This document shows positions 25,287 through 34,165 of a stretch of DNA of 58,979 nt, piece after piece (position 1 is the stretch's first letter; the number at the start of each line of letters is the position of its first letter). Source of the DNA: Clostridium sp. CAG:964 (GTDB lineage: Bacteria; Bacillota; Clostridia; Oscillospirales; Acutalibacteraceae); NCBI GenBank assembly GCA_000435335.1, contig FR891333.1, forward strand, positions 1 through 58,979. Direction: 5' to 3'. A program made the position numbers and the translations under genes. The notes beneath the pieces are model-generated. The model saw only the letters and a list, made by a program, of their open reading frames with translations, did no database searches and was not told the origin of the DNA.

Positions 25287-27332
25287 CTAATTAAAGCCGC
25301 CCTGCCCTACCTTGGCAAACAGTCTTTTAACCTCTCCCTGCAAAAGCCTGTGCTCGGGCAGCTGTAAATAAGGATCCTCTTTTAAAATGGCTTCGGAGAC
25401 ACAGCTTGCTTTTTTCAGCCAATCCATATTTCCTAGGTCGGCAATTTTTAATTCGGGCAAGCCGTGCTGCCTTAGTCCGAAAAAGTCGCCCGGACCACGC
25501 AGCTTTAAATCCATATCTGCTATTTCAAAGCCGTTGTTGGTTTGGCACATCGCCTGTAATCTTTGCAGTGTTTCGGGATTGGTATTGTCACTAAGCAGTA
25601 TACAATAGGATTTTTCACTTCCTCTGCCTACCCGTCCCCTAAGCTGATGCAGCTGTGAAAGCCCAAACCTTTCTGCATTCTCCACTGCCATAACCGTTGC
25701 ATTCGGAACATCTACTCCTACCTCTATTACAGTAGTAGAAACCAACAGCTGTATTTCGCCGGACTTAAAACGCCGCATAATATCCTCTTTAAGTGCGGCC
25801 TTCATTTTGCCGTGCAGTACGCCTACGGTGTAGTCCCTAAACTCGCCTTCCTGAATATCCTGTGCATATTTTTCTGCCGCCGCTACATTAATAACCTCGT
25901 TTTCCTCTACAGCCGGACAAACAATGTAACACTGCCTGCCGTTATCAAGGTGCTTTTTTATAAAGCCATACATTCGCTGTCTTTTACTGCTGTCTATCAG
26001 AAATGTGTCTACAGGCTGTCTGCCCGGCGGCATAGTGTCAATTATAGATAAGTCCAAATCTCCGTAAACAATCAGTGCCAAGGTTCGTGGAATAGGGGTA
26101 GCCGACATAACCAATAAATGAGGATTTTCACCCTTTTCCACCAGGGTATTTCTTTGGTTTACGCCAAAACGGTGCTGTTCGTCGGTAATAACAAGCCCCA
26201 GCTTGTAAAACTCTACTGTGTCGGAAAGCAGTGCATGAGTGCCCACAACTAAATCACAGGCACCTGTAACTACTGCGTCCTTTATTCGCCGTTTCTGTGC
26301 GGCTGTATTTCCGCCCGTAAGCAGCTCTACATTTACGCCTGTACCGGCAAAGAGCTTTACAAAGGAGCTATAATGCTGTTCTGCCAATATTTCCGTGGGT
26401 GCCATAAAGGCTGCTTGGTATCCGTTTTTTATTACTGTGAACGCAACTCCTGCCGCTACAGCTGTTTTTCCGCAGCCAACATCACCCTGCACCAGCCTGC
26501 TCATAGGGTATTTATTGCTTGTTATATCATTAGTACAGTCATTTATAGCCTTCAGCTGACCGTCAGTAAGTGTAAAGGGTAAAAGCTTAATATACTCATT
26601 TGTATAGTCCTGCCTTATATCTACGGCCGTTTCGCTTTTTCTGCCGTTTTTCATAGAAAACAAGCCCAGTGACATTACAAGCATTTCTTCAAATGTAAGT
26701 CTTTTTCGTGCCTGCGAAAGTGCCTCGCTGTCAGGCGGAATATGCACATCCCGTACAGCACGGCTATACCCTGCCAGCTTGTATTCCTCTCTTATGCTTT
26801 GTGGCAGGCTTTCGCCTATGCTTTCAGGCAGCATTTGCAGTGCCATTGTGACAGCGGCTTCTATTTGCCTTGTAGTTAAGCCTGCGGTACAGCTGTATAT
26901 AGGGCGTATTGCCCTAACCCTATTGGACTGTGCAAATTCCGGTGAAACAAGCTCAAGCCTGTTCATTGAGGAATGTACCTTACCCATAAAAACATACTCA
27001 CAGTTGTATATAAGCATATTCTTTATATATCTGTTATTAAAAAAAGTTGCGGTTATTACCCCTGTATCATCGGCAAGCCTTACCTTAGTAATAATTCTTC
27101 CCCCCGCAATGCGTGAGTCGTAGGGCGGTGCTGTTACTACAGCCTTTACACAGCAAACCTCTCCTGCTTTAAGGTCAGCTATATTTACATATTTGCTCCA
27201 ATCCTCATAGGTGCGTGGATAATAGCAAATTAAGTCACCTATAGAGCAAACACCAAGCTTTCTGAAAAGCTCTCCTCTTTTTGCTCCTATTCCCTTTAAC
27301 CTCTCTATAGGGTATTCAAACAAAGAAGCCAT
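25287..27332 (-). CDS. recG: ATP-dependent DNA helicase RecG
   Basis: 681 residues, the normal length. An N-terminal wedge/OB domain (about 1-230) is followed by an SF2 helicase core: motif I GDVGCGKT, motif II DEQHRFGV, motif III MSATPIPRTL, and motif VI QLRGRVGRG. The C-terminal region ends KVGQGGFN. It reverses stalled replication forks and processes Holliday-type junctions. It lies 17 nt after tcdA in the same orientation and is probably cotranscribed with it. Confidence 0.97.
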   Translation of the reverse strand: MASLFEYPIERLKGIGAKRGELFRKLGVCSIGDLICYYPRTYEDWSKYVNIADLKAGEVCCVKAVVTAPPYDSRIAGGRIITKVRLADDTGVITATFFNNRYIKNMLIYNCEYVFMGKVHSSMNRLELVSPEFAQSNRVRAIRPIYSCTAGLTTRQIEAAVTMALQMLPESIGESLPQSIREEYKLAGYSRAVRDVHIPPDSEALSQARKRLTFEEMLVMSLGLFSMKNGRKSETAVDIRQDYTNEYIKLLPFTLTDGQLKAINDCTNDITSNKYPMSRLVQGDVGCGKTAVAAGVAFTVIKNGYQAAFMAPTEILAEQHYSSFVKLFAGTGVNVELLTGGNTAAQKRRIKDAVVTGACDLVVGTHALLSDTVEFYKLGLVITDEQHRFGVNQRNTLVEKGENPHLLVMSATPIPRTLALIVYGDLDLSIIDTMPPGRQPVDTFLIDSSKRQRMYGFIKKHLDNGRQCYIVCPAVEENEVINVAAAEKYAQDIQEGEFRDYTVGVLHGKMKAALKEDIMRRFKSGEIQLLVSTTVIEVGVDVPNATVMAVENAERFGLSQLHQLRGRVGRGSEKSYCILLSDNTNPETLQRLQAMCQTNNGFEIADMDLKLRGPGDFFGLRQHGLPELKIADLGNMDWLKKASCVSEAILKEDPYLQLPEHRLLQGEVKRLFAKVGQGGFN

Positions 27333-27349
27333 TTTTACACCGCCTAATT

Positions 27350-28069
27350 TTAATTGTTACTGTAGCCTATTAAATCCTTTATAACCTCACCGCCTGCAAT
27401 AATGCCGGCTACAGACGGCACAAAGGCAACACTGCCGGGTGCCGCTTTACGCTGTGGCGGCATATCCGGCGGATAGTTAGGCTTCATGGCTTTTTCTGTA
27501 GAGTACACAACCTTTAGGTCTTGTACTCCCAGCTTTTTCAGCTTCTGCCTCATTACCCTTGCCAGCGGGCATACAGAGGTTTTATAAATATCCGTTACAA
27601 CAAAAGCCGTAGGGTCAAGCTTATTTCCGGCACCCATACAGCTTATAACAGGTACCCCTGCTTTCTTTGCCTGCAATATAATTTCTATTTTACCCGAAAC
27701 CGTATCAATAGCGTCTACAACATAATCAAACCTTGTAAAGTCAAAGTCTTTTGCTGTTTCCGGCAGAAAAAAGCAACGGTGCTTGTTTACAACAGCATTG
27801 GGATTAATGGACTTTATTCGCTGTTCAACTACATTTACCTTTTCCTGACCTATTGTGTCAGCTGTGGCAATAATCTGCCTGTTAATGTTTGACGGGTCTA
27901 CTACATCATTGTCTATAACATCTATGGTGCCTACTCCGCAGCGAGCCAATACCTCTACCACAAAGCCACCTACACCGCCTACACCAAAAACTGCTACACG
28001 GCTGTTTTTTAAAATTTCTATAGCATCCTTGCCGATTAAAAGCTCTTCCCTGCTAAAATAATTATCCAT
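27350..28069 (-). CDS. tcdA: tRNA threonylcarbamoyladenosine dehydratase (TcdA/CsdL, ThiF-MoeB superfamily)
   Basis: About 239 residues. The Rossmann ATP site is AVFGVGGVGGFVVEVLARCG; DNDVVDPSNINRQI is the E1-like loop. Family members with this sequence type cyclise t6A37 of ANN-decoding tRNAs to ct6A. The C-terminus (PPQRKAAPGSVAFVPSVAG) fits TcdA rather than MoeB or ThiF, which have the catalytic cysteine and zinc cluster. The start at 28069 has GGAGG 5 nt upstream. It forms a small operon with recG. Confidence 0.88.
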   Translation of the reverse strand: MDNYFSREELLIGKDAIEILKNSRVAVFGVGGVGGFVVEVLARCGVGTIDVIDNDVVDPSNINRQIIATADTIGQEKVNVVEQRIKSINPNAVVNKHRCFFLPETAKDFDFTRFDYVVDAIDTVSGKIEIILQAKKAGVPVISCMGAGNKLDPTAFVVTDIYKTSVCPLARVMRQKLKKLGVQDLKVVYSTEKAMKPNYPPDMPPQRKAAPGSVAFVPSVAGIIAGGEVIKDLIGYSNN

Positions 28070-28169
28070 ACATTCCTCCGTAATCAATAAAATGTATATA
28101 TTAGATTAATCATACCACAACTTCTCAGCACAAACAATAGTTTTATCTGCACCTCTTCATACTGCCTGT

Positions 28170-28198
28170 TTGACATAAATTCAGGTTGCTTATATAAT
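28170..28198 (+). promoter_or_regulatory. Promoter of the GNAT gene
   Basis: Consensus -35 TTGACA (28170-28175), 17-nt spacer, -10 TATAAT (28193-28198). It lies 60 nt before the start codon at 28261. Confidence 0.88.
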
Positions 28199-28260
28199 TA
28201 CAGTGAAAGCACCGGAAATGCTTTAAATACAAATTTTTATCGGTAATAAGGGGGATTTTT

Positions 28261-28815
28261 ATGAACCACATAGGCACAGCAGAGCTTGAAACACATCGAC
28301 TTATTCTAAAAAAATTATCTTTTAGTGACACTACGGATATGTTCAACAACTGGGCAAGCAGTAAGGCTGTAACCAAATATATGACTTGGCCTCCATACAA
28401 ATCGGTAGACGAGGTTAGAAAATATATTGAAATGTGTGTGGGCGAATATGATTCTTCCCATTATAATTGGTGCATACACCTAAAAGAAACAGGTGAAGCC
28501 ATTGGAACTATAAGCGTTGTTAATATACGGGAAGATATAGAAGAAGCAACTGTAGGGTATTGCCTGGGTGATCATTACTGGGGAAAGGGCATTATGACGG
28601 AAGCGTTTAAGAAAGTAATAAAATTTCTTTTTGTGCGTGTCGGCGTAAACAGAATAACTGCCACCCACAATGCACTTAACCCTGCCTCCGGCAAGGTAAT
28701 GCAAAAGTGCGGCTTACAGTACGAGGGCACTCACAGACAAGCCGCAAAGGATATGTCCGGCATAGCCGACAGCGTGGTGTACGCTATACTAAAGCAAGAC
28801 TACCGCACTGAATAA
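28261..28815 (+). CDS. GNAT N-acetyltransferase, RimJ/RimL-like
   Basis: 184 residues. The opening TAELETHRLILKKLSFSDT is the typical RimJ/RimL start, and the acetyl-CoA site is in YCLGDHYWGKGIMTEAFKKV, followed by NRITATHNALNPASGKVMQK and GLQYEGTHRQ. The family acetylates N-terminal alanines of ribosomal proteins, or small amines; the substrate here cannot be named. It is followed by the thioredoxin gene after an 86-nt gap containing another -10-like TATAAT, so the two genes may be transcribed separately. Confidence 0.85.
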   Translation: MNHIGTAELETHRLILKKLSFSDTTDMFNNWASSKAVTKYMTWPPYKSVDEVRKYIEMCVGEYDSSHYNWCIHLKETGEAIGTISVVNIREDIEEATVGYCLGDHYWGKGIMTEAFKKVIKFLFVRVGVNRITATHNALNPASGKVMQKCGLQYEGTHRQAAKDMSGIADSVVYAILKQDYRTE

Positions 28816-28901
28816 TTTACTTTTTATTAATTAAGATTTGCAAAAAATGTGTATAATAAGGCTGTAAGCATTTTTGTTAGCAACATAGGAGGTTTTATAT
28901 A

Positions 28902-29216
28902 ATGGAATTTGAAATTACAAAAGACAACTTTGAGGAGCTTGTAACAAAAAACACAGGCCTTGCCCTTGTAGACTTTTGGGCTACTTGGTGCGGCCCTTGT
29001 ATGATGGAGGCACCTGTTATCGAAGAGCTTGCCAACGAGCTTGACGATGTTACTGTAGGCAAAATTAATGTTGATACCGAAAGCGACCTGGCTATGATGT
29101 ACGGTGTGATGTCTATACCTACCATTATGCTGTTTAAAAACGGCGAGTGCGTATACACCGGCGTCGGCTACCGTTCTAAAGAGGAATTACTGGAAATTGT
29201 AGAGAAATACAGGTGA
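28902..29216 (+). CDS. trxA: Thioredoxin
   Basis: 104 residues, a plain thioredoxin with no signal peptide, hence cytosolic. The active site W29-C-G-P-C33 lies in FWATWCGPCMMEAP and the cis-proline loop in VMSIPTIMLF. GGAGG is 9 nt before the start. Only 4 nt separate it from the next gene, which encodes a ferredoxin:thioredoxin-reductase-like protein. The pair is likely a functional redox unit rather than the NADPH-TrxB system; no trxB is in the window. Confidence 0.94.
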   Translation: MEFEITKDNFEELVTKNTGLALVDFWATWCGPCMMEAPVIEELANELDDVTVGKINVDTESDLAMMYGVMSIPTIMLFKNGECVYTGVGYRSKEELLEIVEKYR

Positions 29217-29220
29217 TATT

Positions 29221-29418
29221 ATGATTACGCTCAACCCCAACAAGGAGCTTGTTGCAAAAATAAAAGACGGTTTAAAGAAAAAGGACGGCTACTGCCCATG
29301 CAGACTTGAAAGAACACCTGAAAACAAGTGTATGTGCAAGGAATTCCGTGAGCAAATAAAAGACCCTAACTTTACCGGCTACTGTCACTGTATGCTTTAC
29401 TACAAGGACAACAAGTAA
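29221..29418 (+). CDS. Small protein with ferredoxin:thioredoxin reductase catalytic-chain motif
   Basis: 65 residues. Six cysteines form C25-P-C27, C37-M-C39 and C55-H-C57, the last within YCHCMLYY, which closely resembles the C-terminus of plant-type FTR catalytic chains. In those enzymes, four of the cysteines bind a 4Fe-4S cluster and two form the redox disulfide. Here CPC and CMC are 9 residues apart, and CMC and CHC 15 apart, so the spacing differs from the plant CPC-X16-CPC-X8-CHC pattern. It follows thioredoxin by 4 nt. A role in passing ferredoxin electrons to that thioredoxin is an inference. Confidence 0.78.
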   Translation: MITLNPNKELVAKIKDGLKKKDGYCPCRLERTPENKCMCKEFREQIKDPNFTGYCHCMLYYKDNK

Positions 29419-29453
29419 TGAGATTTAATAAAAAATAAAATTACAAAAATTTC

Positions 29454-29497
29454 AGGCAGGCACAAGCAGCTGTAACAGCTTTGTGCCTGCCTTTTTA
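29454..29497 (+). terminator. Terminator of the thioredoxin/FTR-like operon
   Basis: AGGCAGGCACAA pairs with TTGTGCCTGCCT, with a small GCAGCTGTAACAGC top, and TTTTT follows. Confidence 0.92.
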
Positions 29498-29514
29498 TAT
29501 TGTATCTACATTAC

Positions 29515-29677
29515 TCATACTGCATTATTCACAAATACCACTGTGGCCTGTATGTGCCTGAGTAAGACACCGGCTTTTTCAAAGGTGCGAATTTTTCCAA
29601 ATCCACACCACTACCACAAGCTGTTTGGTATGGTCAGCCCTTGTCAGAACATTTTCTATAAAATCAACATACAGCAT
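29515..29677 (-). pseudogene. Probable remnant of a GNAT acetyltransferase
   Basis: On the minus strand one frame reads MLYVDFIENVLTRADHTKQL and, after a shift near 29590, another reads KIRTFEKAGVLLRHIQA before a stop at 29515. 'xxIRTFEKAG' is a hallmark end of aminoglycoside-6'-acetyltransferase-like GNAT proteins. No single frame joins the halves, and the N-terminal two-thirds is missing. The remnant therefore looks like a decayed 3' end. The match is by eye only. Confidence 0.45.
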
Positions 29678-29712
29678 AGTGGTTTTATGACTGCTGTGCT
29701 ATTTTAATACAG

Positions 29713-30687
29713 CTACATTTCCTCGGGATATTTCATACCCCACTGTTTACGAATATCCGTCATAATATTCATAACATCCTCTGTGTAGTCAAGGTGCATC
29801 AAGCTGTAATCTCCGTCAACAGCCTTTTCCATATCCTCTACCTCATACAGCAATGCATTTTTGGTTTCACCCTGACAAACAGTTTCTGTATGAGAATCCT
29901 CTGTGTAGGTAATTACCGCCTTTTCGCCCCTTGGGTACTGGTATATTTCTATATAGCCCTTATCAAAGGCTATAGTTCCTCTTTTAGGCTGCTTTGCATG
30001 AAGTGACAAAATAACGGTTGCCATTTCTTCCTCTTTGTTTTTCAGCAAAATGCTTGCCTGTTCATCTACACCGGTTTCGGCATACTTCACCTGAGAAAGC
30101 ACTTGATTGGGACAAGAGGTCATAAACCACCTTATAAACGACAAGGCATACACACCTATGTCCAGCATAGCTCCACCTGCCAAATTACGGTTAAAAAATC
30201 TGTTGGACATATTGTACTCTTTGTAACTGCCAAAGTTCATTTGAATAAGCCTTAGCTCGCCTAATTCGCCTGTGCTTATTATTTTGTGCAGCTCCTTATA
30301 TATAGGCATATGGTAAATAGTCATAGCCTCAGCTAAAATAACATTGTTTTCCCTTGCCAGCTGTATGGCCTCTGCTAATTCATCTGAATTTAATGTAATA
30401 GACTTTTCACAAAGCACATGCTTTTTTGCACGCAGTGCCTTTCTTAAATATGAAATATGGGTATTGTGTGGGGTTGATATATATATTATATCTACATTTT
30501 CGTCCCCAAACAATTCGTCAATATTGTTGTACACCTTTTCAATACCGTATTTTTTTGCAAACTCAACAGCCTTTTGGTGTGTTCTGTTTGCAACCGAATA
30601 CAGCTTTTGCCCACGCTTTTCCATGGCCGCCGCAAGCTCGTTGGCTATTACGCCACAGCCCAGCGTTGCCCAGTTATAGCTTTTCAT
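29713..30687 (-). CDS. Gfo/Idh/MocA family oxidoreductase
   Basis: 324 residues. The N-terminal Rossmann NAD(P) domain starts NWATLGCGVIANELAAAME; the usual EKP loop after VLCEK appears as EKS (AKKHVLCEKSITLN). The C-terminal alpha/beta domain has GGAMLDIGVYALSFIRWFM. Members oxidise or reduce sugars, inositols or related trans-diols; the substrate cannot be predicted. It has its own promoter and a leader hairpin at 30716-30736, and a separate transcript from the FNT gene upstream. Confidence 0.88.
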   Translation of the reverse strand: MKSYNWATLGCGVIANELAAAMEKRGQKLYSVANRTHQKAVEFAKKYGIEKVYNNIDELFGDENVDIIYISTPHNTHISYLRKALRAKKHVLCEKSITLNSDELAEAIQLARENNVILAEAMTIYHMPIYKELHKIISTGELGELRLIQMNFGSYKEYNMSNRFFNRNLAGGAMLDIGVYALSFIRWFMTSCPNQVLSQVKYAETGVDEQASILLKNKEEEMATVILSLHAKQPKRGTIAFDKGYIEIYQYPRGEKAVITYTEDSHTETVCQGETKNALLYEVEDMEKAVDGDYSLMHLDYTEDVMNIMTDIRKQWGMKYPEEM

Positions 30688-30715
30688 TTTAATAAATCAC
30701 TCCTTGCTTGTACTA

Positions 30716-30736
30716 AACACCGGTTATTGCGGTGTT
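30716..30736 (-). promoter_or_regulatory. Leader hairpin upstream of the MocA-type gene
   Basis: Minus strand AACACCG and CGGTGTT pair over 7 bp around a 7-nt loop, near the 5' end of the short leader predicted from the promoter at 30754-30782. It could be an operator or a stabilising hairpin. Confidence 0.4.
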
Positions 30737-30753
30737 AAATATTATTTGCTCAA

Positions 30754-30782
30754 AGTATATCATCCCCCAAAATATATGTAAA
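30754..30782 (-). promoter_or_regulatory. Promoter of the MocA-type gene
   Basis: Minus strand: -35 TTTACA (30777-30782), 17-nt spacer, -10 TATACT (30754-30759). It starts directly at the end of the FNT terminator. Confidence 0.75.
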
Positions 30783-30805
30783 CAAAAACAGACAGCCGTC
30801 TGTTT
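30783..30805 (-). terminator. Terminator of the FNT gene
   Basis: Minus strand AAACAGAC-GGCT-GTCTGTTT with TTGTTT after it: an 8-bp stem closed by a 4-nt loop. Confidence 0.75.
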
Positions 30806-30837
30806 AAAATTGTATTTCAAAATAAATATATTACGGA

Positions 30838-31683
30838 TTAGGACTTTTTGCCGCTAAGCTTAATGTGCGCCATATAAAGCACCACACCTACAAACAGCAC
30901 ACCGCCTATTATATTTCCTATGGTAACAAACAACAGCGATTCCGTCCCCGCAAAATGTGTAAGGCTACTGCACTGCTGTGCTGTAATTCCGTACAGCTCA
31001 TGTGCCTTTTGAACATAGGCCGTATTTGTAGCCGCAAGCATTCCTGCCGGTATGTAAAACATATTTGCCACACAGTGTTCAAAGCCGCACACAACAAAAG
31101 CCGCAATAGGAAAAAATATACCGAATATTCTGCCTATAGAGTCCTTTGCAGTGCCTGCCAAAACTATAGCAAGGCAAACAAGTATGTTGCAAAGTATTCC
31201 GCTTATTACAGCTGTAACGGGAGCAATGCTTGTTTTTGCAAGGGCAACCTTTATGGTATAGGCTCCTAAGCCTCCACCAGAAAAGTCAAACTGTCCCGAA
31301 AGGAAAACCAACACATCAATTATAAGTGCACCTATAAAATTTGCAAAATACACTACAACAAGGTTGCGTATCATTTTAAGCAATGTAATTTTCTTATCTA
31401 TAACAGCCATTATCATTAGACTGTTGCCTGTAAAAAGCTCACTGCCTGTAAAAACCACCAGCATAAGCCCCACAGGGAAAATAGCACCTGCTATACTTCG
31501 TGCCAAACCAACATCTGCAACACCGTGTGCCGCCACACTGCTTGCCGCTCCTCCAAACGCAATAAATGCACCTGCCATCAACCCAAGCAAAATCATTTTA
31601 GCCAAAGGTAAATTAGCCTTTGCCACTGCTGACTTAATATTACTTTTTATTACCTCTGACGGAGTATAAAAGCTGTTCTCCAT
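30838..31683 (-). CDS. Formate/nitrite transporter (FNT) family channel
   Basis: About 281 residues with six hydrophobic spans. FNT channels are pentamers that carry formate, nitrite, hydrosulfide or lactate. Family signatures visible are AGAFIAFGGAASSVAAHGV in helix 1, GSELFTGNSLMIMAVIDKK, and GFEHCVANMFYIPAGMLAA with the central histidine of the pore. The start at 31683 (MENSFYTPSEV) has GAGGG 7 nt upstream. The anaerobic setting favours formate, but no pyruvate-formate lyase gene is nearby, so the ion is not assigned. Confidence 0.92.
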   Translation of the reverse strand: MENSFYTPSEVIKSNIKSAVAKANLPLAKMILLGLMAGAFIAFGGAASSVAAHGVADVGLARSIAGAIFPVGLMLVVFTGSELFTGNSLMIMAVIDKKITLLKMIRNLVVVYFANFIGALIIDVLVFLSGQFDFSGGGLGAYTIKVALAKTSIAPVTAVISGILCNILVCLAIVLAGTAKDSIGRIFGIFFPIAAFVVCGFEHCVANMFYIPAGMLAATNTAYVQKAHELYGITAQQCSSLTHFAGTESLLFVTIGNIIGGVLFVGVVLYMAHIKLSGKKS

Positions 31684-31797
31684 TTTGAAACCCTCTTGCC
31701 GCAATATATTAACCAAAAACCGCTATACAGTCGCAAATAGTCGGCATTTGCCGTATAAAAGTTTAGCACAGGCAAAAAACCTTGTCAATAAAATGAG

Positions 31798-32397
31798 TCA
31801 TAATTTAGCCGAACAATTTTTCCTGCTTTTTTTCGAAAAATCCCAAGGCTGTAAGCTGTTCCCCTTTACTATAAAGCTGTTGTCGGCAAGCCTTGCCAAG
31901 GGTGTGTCACTGTAAGAGTCAGAATAAAAGTTGTCAGCTCTTATATCCTGACCATATTCTTCAAACAACCGCCTTACCTTTTCTTCCCCGTGGCAGTTTT
32001 CGCCGGTATACCTGCCTGTATGCAAATCTACCCTGCTGGCAATAAGAAAATTAATCCCCAACATTTTGCAAGGTGTTTCCAGTAAAAACATAGGCGAAGC
32101 AGAAATTATAACATCATCATACTTTTGTTGACTTTTATACCAATCTTTTATATCATTAATATGTGTTTTCCAAAAGTCCTCAACATCACTTTCGGTATTG
32201 CAATATTTTAAGAAGGTGTACATCTTCTCTTTAAACTGAGTTTTTGTGCCCTTCTTTAATATATAAAAGCTTACAAACGCCTTTATAAGCACCGGAAAGG
32301 TACATATTATTTTAGGATGCTTTTTTAAGCAGTAAATGTAAAATTTGGCGGTACTGTCGCCATTAAAAATTGTGTTGTCAAAATCGTATATATTCAT
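31798..32397 (-). CDS. HAD superfamily hydrolase, subfamily IB (phosphoserine-phosphatase-like)
   Basis: About 199 residues. Motif I is the very N-terminal YDFDNTIFNGDST with catalytic Asp5 and Asp7. A helical cap (about 15-85) follows, then motif II ISASPMFLLE and motif IV DSYSDTPLARLAD. The substrate is probably a small phospho-compound, possibly phosphoserine or a lipid head-group phosphate; it cannot be named. The start at 32397 gives the natural motif-I position; the longer frame has no ribosome binding site. Not in an obvious operon. Confidence 0.8.
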   Translation of the reverse strand: MNIYDFDNTIFNGDSTAKFYIYCLKKHPKIICTFPVLIKAFVSFYILKKGTKTQFKEKMYTFLKYCNTESDVEDFWKTHINDIKDWYKSQQKYDDVIISASPMFLLETPCKMLGINFLIASRVDLHTGRYTGENCHGEEKVRRLFEEYGQDIRADNFYSDSYSDTPLARLADNSFIVKGNSLQPWDFSKKSRKNCSAKL

Positions 32398-32624
32398 TGC
32401 TTCACCATAAATTGTTTTTAATAAAAGCTTATACCAAAAGCGGTAAGTATACAGCTGCATTGTTTGCTTTTATTTCAAAAGCAAAGCATAGCCCGATATT
32501 ATTTTTTAAGTATAAATAAAATTTGTCGTAATTTCAATTCTACAGTAAAAAAATTAACAGCTTGTTAATTATAACAGCTTTTAAATATAGTAAAATAAAT
32601 ATATAATATTTTTTGGAGAAATAT

Positions 32625-33518
32625 ATGTTTGGATATTTACAGCCCTATAAGCCCTATTTGTTGGTTAAGGACTACGAGCTTTATAAAAGCGTTTACTGCG
32701 GCTTGTGCAAAAAGCTTGGAAATGAGTATGGCAGGCTTGCCCGTATGGCCCTTAGCTACGACTGCACCTGCTATGCCCTGCTTGCAATGGGGCTGAACAA
32801 CAGGTGTGAAAATGTAACCAAAAAGCTGTGTACCTGCAATCCGCTAAAAAAATGTCTGTACTGTGCAGACGGCTCAAAGGAGCTTGAGCTTGCGTCGGCA
32901 ATAACAGTGCTGACAGTGTACTACAAGCTTGAAGACGATATTAAGGACAGTTCGTTTTTCAAAGGGCTTGCCGCAAGGTTTTTAAGGCTGTTTGCAAGGC
33001 GATGGAGAAAAAAAGCTCTGAAAAAATACCCTGAAATTGACAAAATAATTAAAGAGCTTAATGTTAATCAGGATTTAGCCGAAAAATCCTCGGAGCCTAA
33101 CATAGACCAATGTGCCGAACCTACCGCCGCAATGATGAAAAAGCTTGTTGTAATGCTGGCAAACAACGAAACCGAAAAAGCAGTGCTTGGGGAGTTTGGC
33201 TATTTCTTAGGAAAATGGGTGTATCTTATGGACGCCGCCGACGATTACCATAAGGATATAAAAAGCAATAGCTTTAACCCTTTTGTTATTGAACTTGCCC
33301 ACAAAAATCTTACACAAAAAGAAAGAAGCTGTTATATAAACGGTTTGCTGAATGAAACAGTAAGCAGAATAACAGGTGCTTATAACCTAATGAAGATTAA
33401 GTCCTTTAAGGCTATTTTAGATAACCTTGTAAATATGGGCTTGGGGCAAATGCAGAAAAAGATTTTATTTGATAAATACGAAAAAGATAAGAATAAGAAG
33501 GGTGCTATAAACCCATAA
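32625..33518 (+). CDS. DUF5685-type Cys-rich protein
   Basis: About 297 residues, without signal peptide or membrane helix. The N-terminal 85 residues contain nine cysteines (YCGLCK, DCTCYA, LCTC, KKCLYC), suggesting metal binding. The rest is predominantly helical and charged, with GKWVYLMDAADDYHKDIK resembling the family's conserved Asp-rich stretch. I recognise the DUF5685 pattern; no function is established. The ATG at 32625 has GGAG 6 nt upstream. It is the first gene of a three-gene operon with a J-domain protein and a membrane protein, which suggests a link to protein folding or membrane processes. Confidence 0.75.
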   Translation: MFGYLQPYKPYLLVKDYELYKSVYCGLCKKLGNEYGRLARMALSYDCTCYALLAMGLNNRCENVTKKLCTCNPLKKCLYCADGSKELELASAITVLTVYYKLEDDIKDSSFFKGLAARFLRLFARRWRKKALKKYPEIDKIIKELNVNQDLAEKSSEPNIDQCAEPTAAMMKKLVVMLANNETEKAVLGEFGYFLGKWVYLMDAADDYHKDIKSNSFNPFVIELAHKNLTQKERSCYINGLLNETVSRITGAYNLMKIKSFKAILDNLVNMGLGQMQKKILFDKYEKDKNKKGAINP

Positions 33519-33535
33519 CAGAGAGGAAATACATT

Positions 33536-34153
33536 ATGAGCGATCCGTACAGCGTATTGGGCGTATCACCAAACGCTACAGACGAAGAAATATCTAAGGC
33601 TTACAAACAGTTGGCTAAAAAATACCATCCTGACAACTATGCTGACAGCCCTTTGGCTGATGTAGCTACCGAAAAGATGCAGGAAATCAACCAGGCTTAT
33701 GACCAAATTAAAAAATCACGGCGTGAGGGCGGCAGCTACAATAGCTCCGGCTATAGCTACAGCAGCTACGGCGGCAGTGCACAGTACCACGACATTCGTA
33801 TGCTGATAAAAAACGGCAGAATTGCCGACGCAGACCAGATACTAAGCGGTATACCTACCTCCGGCCGAGATGCCGAGTGGTTCTTCCTTAAGGGTACAAT
33901 ACTTTACCGCAAGGGCTGGACAGAACAGGCGTACAACCACTTTCAGCAGGCTTGTAATATGGACCCGGGCAACAGTGAGTATCGTGCGGCACTTAACCAA
34001 ATGAATGCACGGCGAAACGGTCAATACGGCGGCTACAACCCAACGCCCCAGTACGGCGCAGGCGGTTGTTCCGGCTGTGATGTCTGCACCGCCCTTTGCT
34101 GTGCAGATACCTGCTGTGAATGTATGGGCGGAGACCTAATAAGGTGTTGCTAA
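33536..34153 (+). CDS. J-domain protein with Cys-rich tail
   Basis: 205 residues. Residues 3-65 are a J domain (PYSVLGVSPNATDEEISKAY) with the HPD motif at 31-33, which should stimulate a DnaK ATPase. A Gly/Ser/Tyr linker follows (about 68-85), then a TPR-like pair of helices (about 90-150, EWFFLKGTILYRKGWTEQAY). The last 32 residues hold ten cysteines in CxxC and CC pairs. This is not classic DnaJ: the central zinc finger and client domains are missing. Gaps of 17 nt to DUF5685 and 12 nt to the membrane protein indicate an operon. Confidence 0.85.
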   Translation: MSDPYSVLGVSPNATDEEISKAYKQLAKKYHPDNYADSPLADVATEKMQEINQAYDQIKKSRREGGSYNSSGYSYSSYGGSAQYHDIRMLIKNGRIADADQILSGIPTSGRDAEWFFLKGTILYRKGWTEQAYNHFQQACNMDPGNSEYRAALNQMNARRNGQYGGYNPTPQYGAGGCSGCDVCTALCCADTCCECMGGDLIRCC

Positions 34154-34165
34154 GAGGTGCAGAGT

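Noticed and set aside
30918..31269. Cys/His-rich plus-strand frame over the FNT gene
   Set aside because: It lies entirely within the FNT coding region, whose motifs are unambiguous.
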